Part shown: positions 10,620-21,140 of the stretch, in pieces | Numbering within the stretch: position 1 is the stretch's first letter | How the letters are laid out: each line of letters starts with the position of its first letter | Assembly: GCA_963575745.1 (NCBI GenBank) | Contig: CAUYUJ010014360.1 | Coordinates: forward strand, 277,028 to 341,027 | Reading direction: 5' to 3' | Source of the DNA: Prorocentrum cordatum | Lineage: Eukaryota; Sar; Dinophyceae; Prorocentrales; Prorocentraceae | Length of the DNA stretch: 64,000 nt | Notes under the pieces: model-generated | Databases searched by the model: none | What the model saw: only the letters and a program-made list of their open reading frames with translations | Told to the model about the DNA's origin: nothing | Translations under genes and position numbers: made by a program

Positions 10620-10850
10620 AAAAAAGAGAGAGAAAGAGAGAGAGAGAGAGCCCTGCACTTCTACGCCCCGCCCGATCGACCCGCCTCCTCCGTTGGCCCC
10701 GACCCGCCCAACCACGCTCGGGACAGCCCTGCCGTTGCTTGCCCCGCCCCAACCCGCCTTGCCCCCCGTGGGCCCTGCTGCGCGGGGAGCCCATTGCCCG
10801 CCCCACCTCGCCCGACCGCGCTCGAGAGAGAGAGAGAGCCTTGGCAGACC
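10085..10850. repeat. About 70-75-bp minisatellite with (GA)n expansions
   Basis: Units read CCCGCCCGACCCGCCTCG, then GGACCCGCTCCGCCC, then CACGCTCGAGAGAGCCCTGC. In the units near 10455-10500, 10577-10650 and 10821-10838 the GAGAG word has expanded into long (GA)n with A-runs. The core is conserved enough to read about ten copies. Confidence 0.85.
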
Positions 10851-11059
10851 ACTCCTTCCTGCTCCGCCCACCCGACCCGCTTCGGACGGCCAGCTCCGCG
10901 CCGCCTGTCCGCGCGCGGCAAACAAAGGGCCGCGCAGGAGCCGCTTCAGCTGGTGTCCCGCCCGCCCGGCCCCTCTCCGCGTGGCTGGACGAGCCTCTCC
11001 GTAGGGCTGCATGCCCTGATGCCCCGCTCGCCCCATGGGCCGCCCTCCCCCCCCCGACC

Positions 11060-11460
11060 CGCTCCAGAAGAAGACATGAAGTAGGAACGCGCCGAAATTT
11101 AATATCGAGTGCAGGCCCCACATGATATGAAGATCAACCCAGACCGCCCCGGATTGAATGACTGTCAATTTCGAACTTTTTTTCAATGTTTCAAACATAT
11201 ATCTCTTTTCCAAGCGTTCAATATGTCAATCCGCGGCCGCAAGATTGGGATCCTTCGGTTTTCAGTTTTAAATCCGCAAGCCCAGGATTAACTGTTTGCA
11301 ATGTTTGAATCCGACGGTCACGTCTTTCATGTTTCCCATTTCTCAATGTTCAGTCCCGGGCCGAAGCAGTAAACCAATCCACTAACAAAGATTTCGTGCC
11401 AGCATTGAAATAGCGCCGAACACACAAGCACCGCAACACTGTCCGTCAGTTTATTATCTT
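11060..11460. other. AT-richer unassigned stretch
   Basis: Begins with an ATGAAGTAGGAACGCGCC word related to the repeat at 1273, then 370 bp of mixed sequence with TTTCAATGTTT-like words. No gene or repeat array supported. Confidence 0.4.
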
Positions 11461-12060
11461 GCACAAGGTGTCCAGAGCTCCGACCACTTTATTCGAGTCG
11501 CACCCCCCCCCCGCGTCCTCAGCGCCAGAGTGGGACCCCCGCGCCGTGGCTCTCTGCCCCGAGCCCCCCCGCGTCCCCAGTGCCCCAGCGGGAGCCCCGC
11601 CCACTGCCCCATCCGCCACGAACGCTTTATTCGGCGTCGCGACGCACACCACCTCCCCCACCTCCCTCCCCGCGTCCCCAGCACCCAAATGGGGACTCCG
11701 CCCCGTGCCCCCTCCGCCCCGACAATTATATCCCGTGTCGCGACGCACACCACCCCCCCCCCTCCCCCCCCTGTCCCCAGCGCCCCAGTTGGACACCCCC
11801 GCCCCGTGGCCCACTGCCCCAAACCCTGCCCAGTGCCCCCTCCGCCCCGACCATTTCATTCCGCGTCGCGACGCACACCACCTCCCCCCCTCCTCTCCCC
11901 GCTCCCAGCGCCCCAGTGGGACCTCCGCCCCGTGCCCCCTCCGCTCCGAGCACCTTGTTCCGCGTCGCGACGCACACCACCTCCCCCCCTCCCCATCTGG
12001 GATTTTGGGCCCCTTGCTGGGCCCCGAGGGGCGATGTCTTGCCCCCTCTTCCCCCCTCCT
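11460..12060. repeat. About 100-bp C-rich minisatellite
   Basis: The core CGTCGCGACGCACACCACC recurs near 11634, 11735, 11864 and 11964, each followed by a C-run and CCCCAGCGCCCCAGTGGGAC-like text. Spacing is about 100-128 bp. It reads as open frames on both strands but only because of composition. Confidence 0.85.
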
Positions 12061-12189
12061 CCTCCGCCTCCTCCTCCCCCCCTCTTCCTTTTTGCGCAAG
12101 AGCCATGGCACACGCGCCACTTGTTTTTGACGAATCCTATTAGAGAGGTCCCAGGGAGGCGCCATCGCCAGACCGCTGGAAGCCTCCCA

Positions 12190-12320
12190 TCCAAGGTGGA
12201 CCCAGTAGCCCCCAGAGGCCCCGAAGAAGCTCCCCAAGAGGCCTCCAAGAGGCCTCCAAGAGGTTCCCAAGAGGCTCTTAAGAGGCTCGCAGGAGGCCCC
12301 GCGAGGCCACAAACAGACCC
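12190..12320. repeat. Degenerate CCCCAAGAGGCCTCC array
   Basis: Short units such as GGCCTCCAAGAGG and GTTCCCAAGAGGCTC. It belongs to a window-wide family found also at 18700-19030, 34560-35165, 38570-38960, 39840-39995, 41040-41430 and 51990-52150. Bases 12321-12900 have no further feature I can support. Confidence 0.7.
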
Positions 12321-12923
12321 CGAAAATAATCCCAACTATCCCACATCGGATGAGACCACGATACTTCCGACAATGTTCCCATTACGCTTCGGACCCGCAG
12401 ACAAGACAAAACGGCGGGATGGGCCGAAGGCCTCTGGAAAATCGGTCAACGGCTCGTTTCCCTCCACTTCTTGCGAGTGGGACGATAACAACCTCCCTAT
12501 GCAGTCGCACTCAACTGCTTCAACGCAGTGCGGCCTAATCGGCCCTCTGCCACGACGCACCTGTTCCTAATATCCAAAAGGGGACGCCCCGCCTCACTGA
12601 CAGAAGCGGGGGGGGGGAGTTGCCTCTCCTCTGCGCCTTGCCCTGCTCTTGCGGGGTCCCCCCCCAGGCCCCTTGGCCCTGGAGTCCCTCCCCGGGTGCA
12701 CCGAAGAGCGGTTGCCAAGAAGAGGAGTGCTAGCGCACCGTGGCCCCGGGCATGTGCGCAGACGAGGAGGGGTATGGGGGATGCATACGAAGAAGATGGC
12801 CCTTGCAACCCGGGAGATTTCGTGGCCCAGGCCATGGTATCCACACACCTCTGCGCCCCCGACCTTCCAACCAGCCCCCCAAGCCTCAAGTCAGTCAGGC
12901 ACTGGCGGCTAAGCTGAGCTGCC

Positions 12924-15900
12924 TCAGGACGCCTTGCTTCCGTTGCCTAGCAACGCTTTCCGCAAGCCGCTCCGGCACGCCAGCTTGGAGTGCGAGGCCC
13001 CGTACGCGACGTACGCCAGGGAGCACACCAGCACGAACGCAACCACGTTCACCAGCGGCCCCAGCCCGAGGGACAGTGCTACGTAACAATTCGCGGCGAT
13101 GGACACGAGGGGCACGACCGGCACAGCCGGGCACAGGAACTGCGCGCCCGCCGTTGTACCTGCACCACACTTTGCCCAAATGAGGCCGAACATACCAGCG
13201 GAAACAGCTGCCAAGGAAACACACATCCACGTCGCCATGGCGTAGCCTTGATGAGATGCCAAAGATCCGATAAACACACTACCAGTGTAAACTGGCAAAG
13301 CGATGTCGAACATGCTCTCGTATACCCGGCTTGTGTCGAACACGTTTGAATAACGAATGCGCAGCAGGCCGACGCCAACAAATACATATACCAACAGGAT
13401 GCCACAAGACACTGTCATGGCCAGAGTGGAGAAGTCTGCAATGCCGGAACATAAAGCTGTGAACCCACCGACAAATGCAGTACCCCACAGCGGCGTCTTC
13501 GTGGTGGGATCAATCTTCTTGAACGGGGAAGGGATAAGTCCATCCTTTGCAACAGCGTACAGCAGGCGGGGCTGCGCCATGATCGAAGCAAAAGAACTTG
13601 CCCAACAATTCAGCACGGCTGAAAACGTAATCATGTAGAAAGCCCACGATATACCTTTCATTACGAACGCATGGGCGAAAGGTGCGACATCATCCAGCTG
13701 GCTGTAGTGCACCATTCCTGTGAGGGCAAAACCGATGCCAACGTACGCCACTGTAACAATCGCGAGGGATCCCAGCAGCCCCCGGGGCACCAACTTTTCA
13801 GGATTAGGGATCTCCTCTGCTAGCGTACCGACTGCGTCGAAACCATTGAACGCATAAAAGATCACCGACGAGCCCGACAGCACACCGGCGGCACCGTTTG
13901 GGCAGAAGTCGTCAGTCCAATTGCTCGTGTCAGAGTTCATGAGGCCAACAACTATGAATATGACGATCATGATGACATTAGCCGTTGCCACGATGTTCCC
14001 GAATGCTGTCGACATGTTGGTGCCCCTCATGATTATCATTGTCAGCAAGATTGACTGGAGTGGAGCGAGGAGGCTCAAGTTGATGCCCTGGGATATTGGG
14101 ATATCCAACAGAAAGCCTGTGGGGAACGGAAGCGTACGAACACGACGACCAAGAGACGGACTAAATCTAGTTGTTCGGAACTGTCCGCTTCGGAGAGAGA
14201 CGTTTCAGACTGTCCTCCGCTCTCAATTCGGTAAATATCTGGCAGATTCTGGTATCCCGAATGGCTAGAAGCCTCATATGGCATCAAGACATCAGGACTC
14301 CCGCAGACGCGAATAGGAGTGAGACACTACCCTGGGTTCGAGAAGCCGAGATGCACGCAACAGGCGACGATCTTTCCCAAATTAGGCTTTGCTTGTTGAC
14401 TTGTTGTGCAAGAAGGCCGTTGGCGTCCATATGGGACATGCCCCGGGCCCCCCAGGGTTAATTCTGGGGCTCCGTGGGGTCCCCAGGGGTTCCTCGGGCT
14501 GTCATGCCATGCAGCGGTTTGCTTCGCTATGCCATGCTATGCAGTGTAATGATACGCTGCGCACAGCTATACCACTCTACGCCAAGACATGCCATGCAAT
14601 GCAATGCAATGCTACGTGCTGGTTTTCTTGGCCATCCGATAGAAGGTCTCTCTATGCTAGGCCATCCCGTACGATGCAATGCAACACTATGCAATGCCGT
14701 TCACGGCCATCCAGGATTTTGCAGTACTCCCTTAGGCATGCAATAATAGTGGCACCATGCCATGCAATGTAGCGTTATACCGTACTGTACTGTGTACTGC
14801 TATGGTATGCGATGTAATGCTCAACGATGGTTCACTACGCGTTGCCGTGCTATCATACGCTATGCACTGCTATAAACTGATATGTGCTGTGTTGCGCCGT
14901 TCCCGATGCCACGTGAACGACACTATGCTCGTTTTTGTTCAATGCGATGATACGCTATGCTGGCACGGTGCGCTGTGCTATGCGATGCAATGCTATGGGC
15001 TGCTTGGAAATGTCATCATATGTTGAGTTGCGCAGCACTACGCAACGATCTTCACAATATGAAGCCTCTCCAACGCTATGTCGGTCTATGCTGTGTTGAG
15101 TATGTCGCGGGCGGCTGATCTGGCGGGGTATCATACCGTCGTGACGGGTGGCCGTGCACACTCTGCCTGTCGTTTGAGCCATCAATTCCCTCTTGTTAAA
15201 AAACTTCGCCGCAAGTTCACTCTTAGTGGAAGGAATTGGCCGTCAACGCTCTCTTGACGGGCTCCGTCCGAATTGACGGACGTTGTTGATGGCCTCACTC
15301 CGGTTTGACGAGCCCCCTTGACGGCCTTGCCTCGACTTGACGAGCCCCCTCACAACACAGCGTAGCGTGTCTACGCTGTGCTGTGACAAACTATGCCATT
15401 GTATGGTCTGCTTTGTCATGCTATCCAGTGGCACGTGTTTCTGCCATCGCATCATCTGCTCGGCGGCGAGCCCCCTCACAACACAGCGTAGCAGTTCTAC
15501 GCTGTGCTGCGACAAACTATGCCATTGTATGGTCTGCTATGTCATGCTATCCAGTGGCACGTGTTTCTGCCATCGCATCAGCTGCTCGGTGGTGCCATGC
15601 TGGGCGTTGCTGTGATGTGCAATGAGCGCTTCACACTATTTAGAATTCAATAGTTTGCCTTGCATTGCATCGCATGGCGACGAATTGTACTGCTCGTGCC
15701 TACATAGAAATGCCCCATGAAGTGAAGATGTTCCGCCGAAGACGCAACTTTTCGTGCAATCGTGGGCCCCTGGCCGCCCCGGCTGCTCTGGTTCGAAGAC
15801 GTCAGCCCCAGAAGCCCGCCGTCAGTGCCGACTGCCGCTGTCGGCGGCGAGCGAGGGGGGGAGGAGCGAGGACGAGGAGGACGAAAAGGAGGACGGGGAG

Positions 15901-18331
15901 GACGAGAAGGAGGAGCGAGGACCGCGAAGCGCGAACAACCTCGCGCCCTCGAGGGAGCCCCTGTCTCCTGGGCCCTCCCCGAAGACGCGCACGGGGCTCC
16001 CGGAGAAGGAGAAGGGCTTCTCGGAGGGCGGCGGGACCTCTCAGAGGCCCCCGCGCCTCTCCGGAGAGGCTTTTGCGGTCCTCGGGGAGGGCGCAGACAC
16101 CTCCTCGGGAGGCCGGGGCACTTCCGAGGCTCGTGTTAGGTCGAGCATGTCCCTCGACAGGCGGGCTTTGTGCGCCGATAAACACACTCCAAGAATTGTC
16201 AGAACTATGCGAAGCAGACCAACAAATCGTCCCCAGACTATGTTTGGACTGTTCTGCTTTGGACTGTTTTTGAGCATTCCTCCTGTAGAGGGACAGGCCC
16301 GACTCAAGGCTTGTGAGAAGGCCCCGCCCCTTCTCGCTTCACCCCCTCGCTCGCCGCCGACGTTGCTCTCGTCGCTGCGCTTCTCGTGCGCCCCCTGCGG
16401 AATCGCCATGTGGCCCCCCGGGCGGGCTCGGCGATGCATCCGCGATGCACCGGCGCTGCATCGGCGACGCCAGCGTGGAGACCATCGGGCTCCGCACGGA
16501 GCCGCATCGCCGATGCATCGGCGATGCGGCGCGATCCTTCGACCCCAGCTACTCCGACCCCATCCATGAGGCCTGAACCCACGGCCCCCCCCACCCCTGG
16601 TCCCCACGACGCCGCGCACCCTCCAGGCCAGGCGCCCCCGCCTCCCCGCGTGGCCCGGGGGAGGCGAAGAGGACCGCACTTGAGACGCCTGCAGGCCCCG
16701 AGCCGGCCGCTTCGCGGCGCCTTTGAGGCGGGTTCGCGGCCTTGTCTTGGCGGCGAGCGAGGGGGGGAAGTGAGAAGGAGAAGGCCTTCCATGAAGGCTT
16801 GGAGGTCCCCGGCCCTCTGAGAAATGTTCCAAGCCTTCCCCGAAGACGCAGCAGCCTTCTGAGAAGGCGCGAGGGCTTCTGAGAGGTCCCGCCGCCCTCT
16901 GCGAGAAGGCCTTCCCCTTCTCAGCTTGCCCCCCTCGCTCGCCGCCGCTCCGCGGGGACACGCGGACCCGGGTCAGCGTCAGCCACGGCCCGTTCGCGCC
17001 GCGAGGCCGGCCGCCGAGCAGCTCCCCCAAGCCGGGCCAGCGGAGCGCCGACCACGGGGGCCATCGGCCCCGCGCGGCTCCCGACCAGGGGGTGTTGGCC
17101 GACCTCCGTCAGCGCCGGCCCCCGGCGCGTGAGCCCCCCCGCCGCCCCCTGCGTGCGGGGAACACCGTCCGGGCGGACCCCGCGGGAGGGCGGGCCTCGC
17201 GCTCCGCAGCGCGGCGCGGCACGTCTCCGGGCCGACCAAGGGGGGCACGAGGCGACGCTCCAGCCGTCGGGGCCCCGACGGCCACGCGAAGGCAGCAGGG
17301 GCCCGAGCCGCCTTGCGCTCACGAGGTGCCCACGGGGGCGGCCCCCTGCCATCGCTCGGACGTCCTTTCCCTGTGTTTTTCTCGGTTTCGTGCGTGGTTT
17401 TCTCGCCAAATGGTCAAGGATGCTCCTCGATGGTCCTCGCCGAAGGAAAAATGCACACGTCCGAGCGATGCCAAGGCCCTGGATGACCCCACGGGGGCAT
17501 TCAGAGCATGGCGCTGCGCCGCACCGTGCCTCCGCCCAGCCGCTTCGCTCGGGCGCTCTGGGGTGCCCTTGCTGCTCCCCGGGGCCTGGCAGGGGCAGCC
17601 CGACCGAGGTGCAGAAGTGCACGATGTAGTTGGCCGCCGCGCGGCAGCCGCCCGAGGCCACGCCGAAGTACTGCAGCGACATCAGGGCGGCGACCACAAA
17701 GGCCGGCAGCTCGCCTCCGCGGCAGCACCAGCAGCACACCAGCGCCCGACCCGTCTGGGGCCCTGGCGGACCCAGGTTTAAGTCGGGCTGGTCCCTCCAC
17801 AGGAGGAACATTCGAAAAAAGTTAAAAAAATAAGATGGGGCTGATTTTTCGATCATTTGTTGACTATTTTGGGGGCATTTTTTGGATATTCTTATTTTGT
17901 CCTCCAAAATCCGCCTGCAGGGGGACACGCCCGACTTAAAACCCAGGATTGGTACGCACGTCTCCGGGGCCATGCTGGGAGGGCGTGCGCACGAATCCCG
18001 GGGGCAGCCAGCCAGGGCAGCTCCGGGGCTGGTGCGCGGCTGGGCCCTCCGCATCGCCCAGCGAGCTGTACACATAGGCGTAGGCCCCACCCGCGGACGG
18101 TATGCGCGCCCCGAACTCGCAGTACACCAGCCCCGCGCACACGCAGAGCGCGGCTGCGCCCACGAAGGACAGGGCGATGGCAGGCCCAGCATACACCTTC
18201 GCCGCCAGGCCTGTGGTCACGAAGATCCCGGGCCCGATGATGCTGCCAATCTCGAAGCCGATCAGGTCCCATATGCTCAGGGTCCGCTCCATCTTTTCCG
18301 ACGTGCTGCTGATGTTCCTGGAGAACGGCAT
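12924..18331 (-). CDS. APC-superfamily amino-acid permease, cationic amino-acid transporter-like (three exons)
   Basis: Membrane transporter, probably moving amino acids. Exons on the minus strand: 18331-18058, 17714-17586 and 14116-12924 (274+129+1193 nt = 532 codons, 531 aa), with no internal stop once joined. Both introns read GC...AG and each junction keeps phase. Residues 25-38 carry the APC first-helix motif GFEIGSIIGPGIFV; exon 3 carries GFDAVGTLAEEIPNP, the conserved E-E-x-x-N-P loop of the CAT/YfnA group, and roughly nine further hydrophobic helices. Length suits the family (about 470-600 aa). The start is the ATG at 18331; an ATG at residue 14 and an in-frame upstream extension to about 18480 are alternatives. 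The C-terminus is short and basic (ending GNGSKAS). Substrate cannot be read from sequence. Confidence 0.88.
14480..15060. repeat. Degenerate ATGCAATGCTATGC array (inside intron 2)
   Basis: Irregular ATGCAATGC, GCTATGC and CCATGC words for nearly 600 bp. The open frames are rich in Met, Cys and Ala purely from the repeat. Confidence 0.7.
15243..15345. repeat. TTGACGGGC/TTGACGAGCCCCC short repeats
   Basis: Five or six units of about 20-25 bp beginning TTGACG, running directly into the 126-bp tandem repeat, whose AGCCCCCTC start is shared. Confidence 0.6.
15343..15596. repeat. 126-bp tandem duplication with a hairpin
   Basis: AGCCCCCTCACAACACAGCG starts at 15343 and again at 15469. Each copy has CACAGCGTAG facing CTACGCTGTG across a short loop (a 10-bp stem). 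The two copies are almost identical, so the duplication looks recent. Confidence 0.9.
15841..16360. mobile_element. G-rich foldback element, family B copy 1, interrupted by a family A element
   Basis: Ends TCGGCGGCGAGCGAGGGG and CCCCTCGCTCGCCGCCGA are inverted repeats. A possible 5-bp target duplication is CGCTG/CGTTG. A family A element (16136-16307) sits inside, so it inserted later. Without it, family B copy 1 is about 340 bp, longer than its relatives. Confidence 0.7.
16128..16315. mobile_element. Terminal-inverted-repeat element, family A copy 2 (nested)
   Basis: Body 16136-16307 (172 bp), starting TTAGGTCGAGC and ending GAGGGACAGGCCCGACTCAA. GGCTCGTG (16128-16135) and GGCTTGTG (16308-16315) are the target-site duplication, one mismatch in eight. 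It lies within family B copy 1 in intron 2 of the permease gene. Confidence 0.8.
16395..16577. mobile_element. GATGCATCGGCGATGC element, family E copy 1 (partial)
   Basis: Shares the GCATCGCCGATGCATCGGCG core and the right end CTACTCCGACCCCATC with the element at 28728-28950. The left terminus is not recognisable here, so this copy looks truncated or chimeric. Confidence 0.55.
16746..16945. mobile_element. G-rich foldback element, family B copy 2
   Basis: TTGGCGGCGAGCGAGGGGGG at the left faces CCCCCTCGCTCGCCGCCG at the right. Interior is rich in GAGAAGGC/GCCTTCTC words, giving further self-complementarity. I see no clear target-site duplication. Confidence 0.65.
17715..18057 (-). other. Intron 1 of the permease gene (GC-AG, 343 nt)
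   Basis: Donor GCGATG after codon 91 plus one base, acceptor GCGGAG before GCGAGCTGCC. Joining gives SSLG then ELPAFVVAAL, which continues the family alignment smoothly. Nearly half of the intron is the inverted-repeat element at 17777-17940. GC donors are known to be common in dinoflagellate introns. Confidence 0.8.
17770..17947. mobile_element. Terminal-inverted-repeat element, family A copy 3 (in intron 1)
   Basis: Body 17777-17940 (164 bp) starts TTTAAGTCGGGC and ends GCCCGACTTAAA. Exact 7-bp target-site duplication ACCCAGG at 17770-17776 and 17941-17947. Inverted repeats extend about 30 bp. Interior is AT-rich, with no coding capacity. Confidence 0.92.
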
Positions 18332-18690
18332 GTCTCGGTCAAACTCGAGCAGGTAGCCCGGCTCCAGCGCCGGCGCCAGGGGAGTGGCCGTCTGGGGACT
18401 GCATTCAGAGCCGCTGGGCCTGAGGCAAGGGTGCTCGAGATCACAGTGCGGACACCTTGGTGAACACCACCACCACCACTAACCCCCCCTGAACACTCGA
18501 ATGCAAATTCCAATACCTTTGGGAATCTCCCTGGTGCGCTCAGCTGCAACCGACTCCATTACCATCACCACTGCCACCGCTCCGCCACTCAGACATCCAC
18601 CCACCTAACCGTTCACCCATGCACCCGCCCACACGCCCGCGCGCTCACCCAACCGTCCACAAGACAGCCCTGGTTGGCGGCTCAAGAAAC
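18332..18690. other. Region upstream of the permease start
   Basis: Contains an in-frame extension of the permease frame back to a TAG near 18480, after which a (GGT)n run follows. A leader exon or 5' untranslated sequence is plausible. Bases 18545-18690 show short CCACCCAC words only. No promoter motif could be recognised. Confidence 0.35.
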
Positions 18691-19030
18691 CTAAGATGGT
18701 ACGAGACGGTCCAAACATGTCCCAGGATAGCCTGAGAGGTTCCCAAGGCACCCCAAGAGGGCTCCAAGAGAGTGGCACCCCCAGGCGGGATCGAGACGCC
18801 CCAGACGGCCCCCAGGAGGGCTCCAAGACGGCTCCAAGATGGCCCCAAGACAGCCCAAGGGAGGTTCACCCCACCAACGACTTAAACTGGTCGGAAGAGG
18901 CGGACCAGAGGGGCCCGCAATGTGGCCTCCGAAGGCGTCAGACGACCAAAGAGCGCCCTAAGACGGCCCAAGGGAGCTCCAAGCTGGCCCGAGCGGCCCA
19001 AGGAGCCCCCCAAGAATATCCGACATGCCC
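18690..19030. repeat. Degenerate GGCCCCAAGACGGCC array
   Basis: Words such as GGCTCCAAGACGG, GGCCCCAAGACAGCCC and CCCAAGGAGCCCCCC repeat at about 12-30 bp. Same family as 12190-12320, same orientation. Confidence 0.75.
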
Positions 19031-19677
19031 GAAAAGAACGCGGCTATGACTCCAATACAGCCCGTTTCCCCCAGACCAGCGGCTGGGAGAACGCTGAATC
19101 CACTAGCGTGGCCGCGCTTTCGCTTGACGTTTCACGACGGAAGCAATTCCAAAAGGCAGGGGGCGGCGGTGACTCGCCGCAAACATCTTCGATGATCAAC
19201 TCGCCACCATCGCCACCACCACCCGCCTGATCCTCTTGGGGCAAATGCTATGTACGTTTCGATGGCTGTCCTTGGCCGCCTGATCGGCTTCTTCCGGAAC
19301 AGGTCCCAGTGCGCCATTGGCGCACTCTGCCCAACGACCATCAGCAATGACTATCCCCTCTCATGGCCAAACTTGAGCCAAATTAAATGCAGAGGGACAC
19401 GGGATCGCCTTGTCACAGTCCTAGCCGCTGACCGTGTGATGACAAAAAAAAAACGTCGGTCACTTTGAATTCTCAGCGCAAGTTAACTGAGATATCCCCC
19501 CTCGCAAGAGATTTCCAGACATGCGATGCTGTGTTTTTTCAATGCGGGGACCCCGGAAATCCTGACCCATTCTTCTGGGCCCGCTTTTGATCGCGAATCG
19601 TTTTCTGACGGTCCTGGGGCCCGTCGAAGGCCCCAGAGGCCGTACACGGCCAACAACTTCCCGTTTTGTTATGTTCT
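19031..19677. other. Unassigned stretch
   Basis: No repeat or gene supported. An 11-nt match to the reverse complement of DinoSL (CTTGAGCCAAA, 19372-19382) is too short to be meaningful. Confidence 0.4.
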
Positions 19678-19722
19678 GTGTTTGTTTGTTTGTTTGTTTG
19701 TTTGTTTGTTTGTTTTCTTTGT
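19678..19722. repeat. (TTTG)n microsatellite
   Basis: About ten TTTG units, followed by a TATACATG-rich stretch to about 19770. Confidence 0.95.
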
Positions 19723-19862
19723 TAATATTTATATACACATGTATGTATATACATAAATGCATATATGCGACGCGATCATGTCTGGGTTGATGCCTGCTTT
19801 CATTTTGGCAGTTGGGTCCTCTGGTGCTGAAGATGTTTGCGGTCGGTCTGTGGACACCCGTC

Positions 19863-20334
19863 TCACGATGTGTGCAGGGAGGCACTTGTATCAATGCTGG
19901 CGGGGACCGGCCTCTCGTCTACGACAGGGAGATCTCGCACAACCTGGGCCACCCGCGAACGTTCTGTCCGTAAGGTCGGTTCGAAGACAGACAGCAGTTT
20001 GCCTCGACCAGACCGTGCTATGTCTCGAGCGAGGCGACGCGAACGCCGGAGTCGTGCGCGATCCACTAGGGAGCCCGCCCGTGCTCATCGGGGCACGGCG
20101 TGGAGGCAATGGCCTCGAGCATGTGAGCGCGCCTGCCCGTCGCTTCCGCGAGGCGCGCCTCCTGGTGCTGAGTCTCAAGCTCTCGCTCAATGAGGTTTTG
20201 GCAGCAGCGGAGATGGCGCTGGACCCATTCACATTCGTCCAACACTTCGATGAGAGCCTCTTTCTCGCCAAAGGGGGGCCGCCGCAGACGACAGCGCACG
20301 GCACATTCGGCTTCTCGCGAAGACCGGCGGCCTA
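19863..20334 (-). CDS. Exon-like segment(s), function unknown
   Basis: On the minus strand a frame from about 20334 to a TAG at 20066 reads as an amphipathic, charged helix (FGEKEALIEVLDECEWVQ, then LIERELETQHQEARLAEATG). A second phase from about 20062 to a TGA at 19863 reads VFEPTLRTERSRVAQVVRD and ends SASLHTS. The join between phases is unresolved, so intron, frameshift or pseudogene are all possible. Sequence around 20030-20075 (HGRAP... HDSGVR) recurs at 23960-24010, pointing to duplicated exons. No family recognised. Confidence 0.35.
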
Positions 20335-20552
20335 GACCGCAAGGATACTGAACCCCGTAGAAGAACCGGGGGAGGGGGGGGGTTGGTGGGGAAAAGGGGG
20401 TGGCTACGAGGAGGATGCTGAACACCATTCTTTTGGGTACACGTGGACTGAACCTTTTACTGAATCGTAAGCCGCGCAAGTCGGGCAAGGACGCGCCAAG
20501 CTCCTCAAACGGGGACGGACGGCCTCCCCTCCTCGGATGGAACCTCCCATCG

Positions 20553-20672
20553 TCACCGCCCCGCCTTGAGCAGCGCGTCGGCCTCCCTCTTCACCTCGGC
20601 GGTCGCGCGCCGCACGGGCGCCGTGAAGTCCAAGCGAGCAAGGTGAGACCTGCGCGAACGCAGCGGGTGCTC
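20553..20672 (-). CDS. Exon-like C-terminal segment, function unknown
   Basis: Minus-strand frame ending at a stop at 20553-20555 reads SHLARLDFTAPVRRATAEVK and ends ADALLKAGR. It lies directly downstream, in the gene's sense, of a (GGA)n tract that could be intronic. Composition and third-position bias suit a dinoflagellate exon. Which upstream exon it joins is not determined. Confidence 0.4.
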   Translation of the reverse strand, partial: EHPLRSRRSHLARLDFTAPVRRATAEVKREADALLKAGR

Positions 20673-20679
20673 CTTCACT

Positions 20680-20760
20680 AGCTCCTCCTCCTCCTCCTCC
20701 TCCTCCTCCTCCTCCTCCTCCTCCTCCTCCTCCTCCTCCTCCTCTCCTCCTCTCCTCTTC
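20680..20760. repeat. (CTC)n tract
   Basis: About 22 uninterrupted CTC units, then CTCCTCTCC. Lies between two exon-like minus-strand segments, so it may be intronic. Confidence 0.9.
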
Positions 20761-20903
20761 CTGGCTCCCATCTGCCAAGCCGCCCGTCAGATACGCCGTC
20801 GTGCAATTCATCGCGTTCAACATCTCCGACTTCCCCTGGACGCATCATCCTCGAGTCCACTCATGCATTGGCTGGGTGGCAATATCCATACACCCCTGCT
20901 TCG

Positions 20904-20958
20904 AATTAAGAACATTCGAAGCTAAGAAAATAGGCTACACTTCGAAATGTTCTTAATT
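20904..20958. repeat. Hairpin, AATTAAGAACATTCGAA
   Basis: AATTAAGAACATTCGAA (20904-20920) faces TTCGAAATGTTCTTAATT (20941-20958), a 17-bp stem with one bulged base and a 20-nt loop. Bases 20959-21140 show nothing else. Confidence 0.8.
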
Positions 20959-21140
20959 ACTAGTCCAGGTCCAGATGCACGAACATTCCACAACCACGAA
21001 GAGGATACAAGACAACACCCAAGGCCCAGCCCAGATTCTGGATCTCTTAATCGAAATCTGAAGTCCACGAAAATGGCAGTTTTTCCGTAAGACCTCTGAT
21101 GGGTGTAAGCAACGGAGGCGCTGGTGACTAAGTGTCAGCC

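Larger units (their letters stand above)
14117..17585 (-). other. Intron 2 of the permease gene (GC-AG, about 3.5 kb)
   Basis: Donor context CCAG/GCCCCG and acceptor CCCCACAG/GC: the same CAGGC sits at both ends. Joining gives GLPLPG then FLLDIPISQG. This intron hosts the ATGC-word repeats, a 126-bp tandem repeat, two G-rich foldback elements and a nested family A element. I found no separate gene in it. Confidence 0.75.

Noticed and set aside
16921-18192. Single 423-codon minus-strand gene
   Set aside because: It overlaps the permease exon 2 in frame but reads through an inverted-repeat element and GC-rich intron; the spliced three-exon model explains the region better.
19372-19382. Another DinoSL relic (CTTGAGCCAAA)
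   Set aside because: Only 11 nt match, then diverges, with no reading frame or target duplication nearby.
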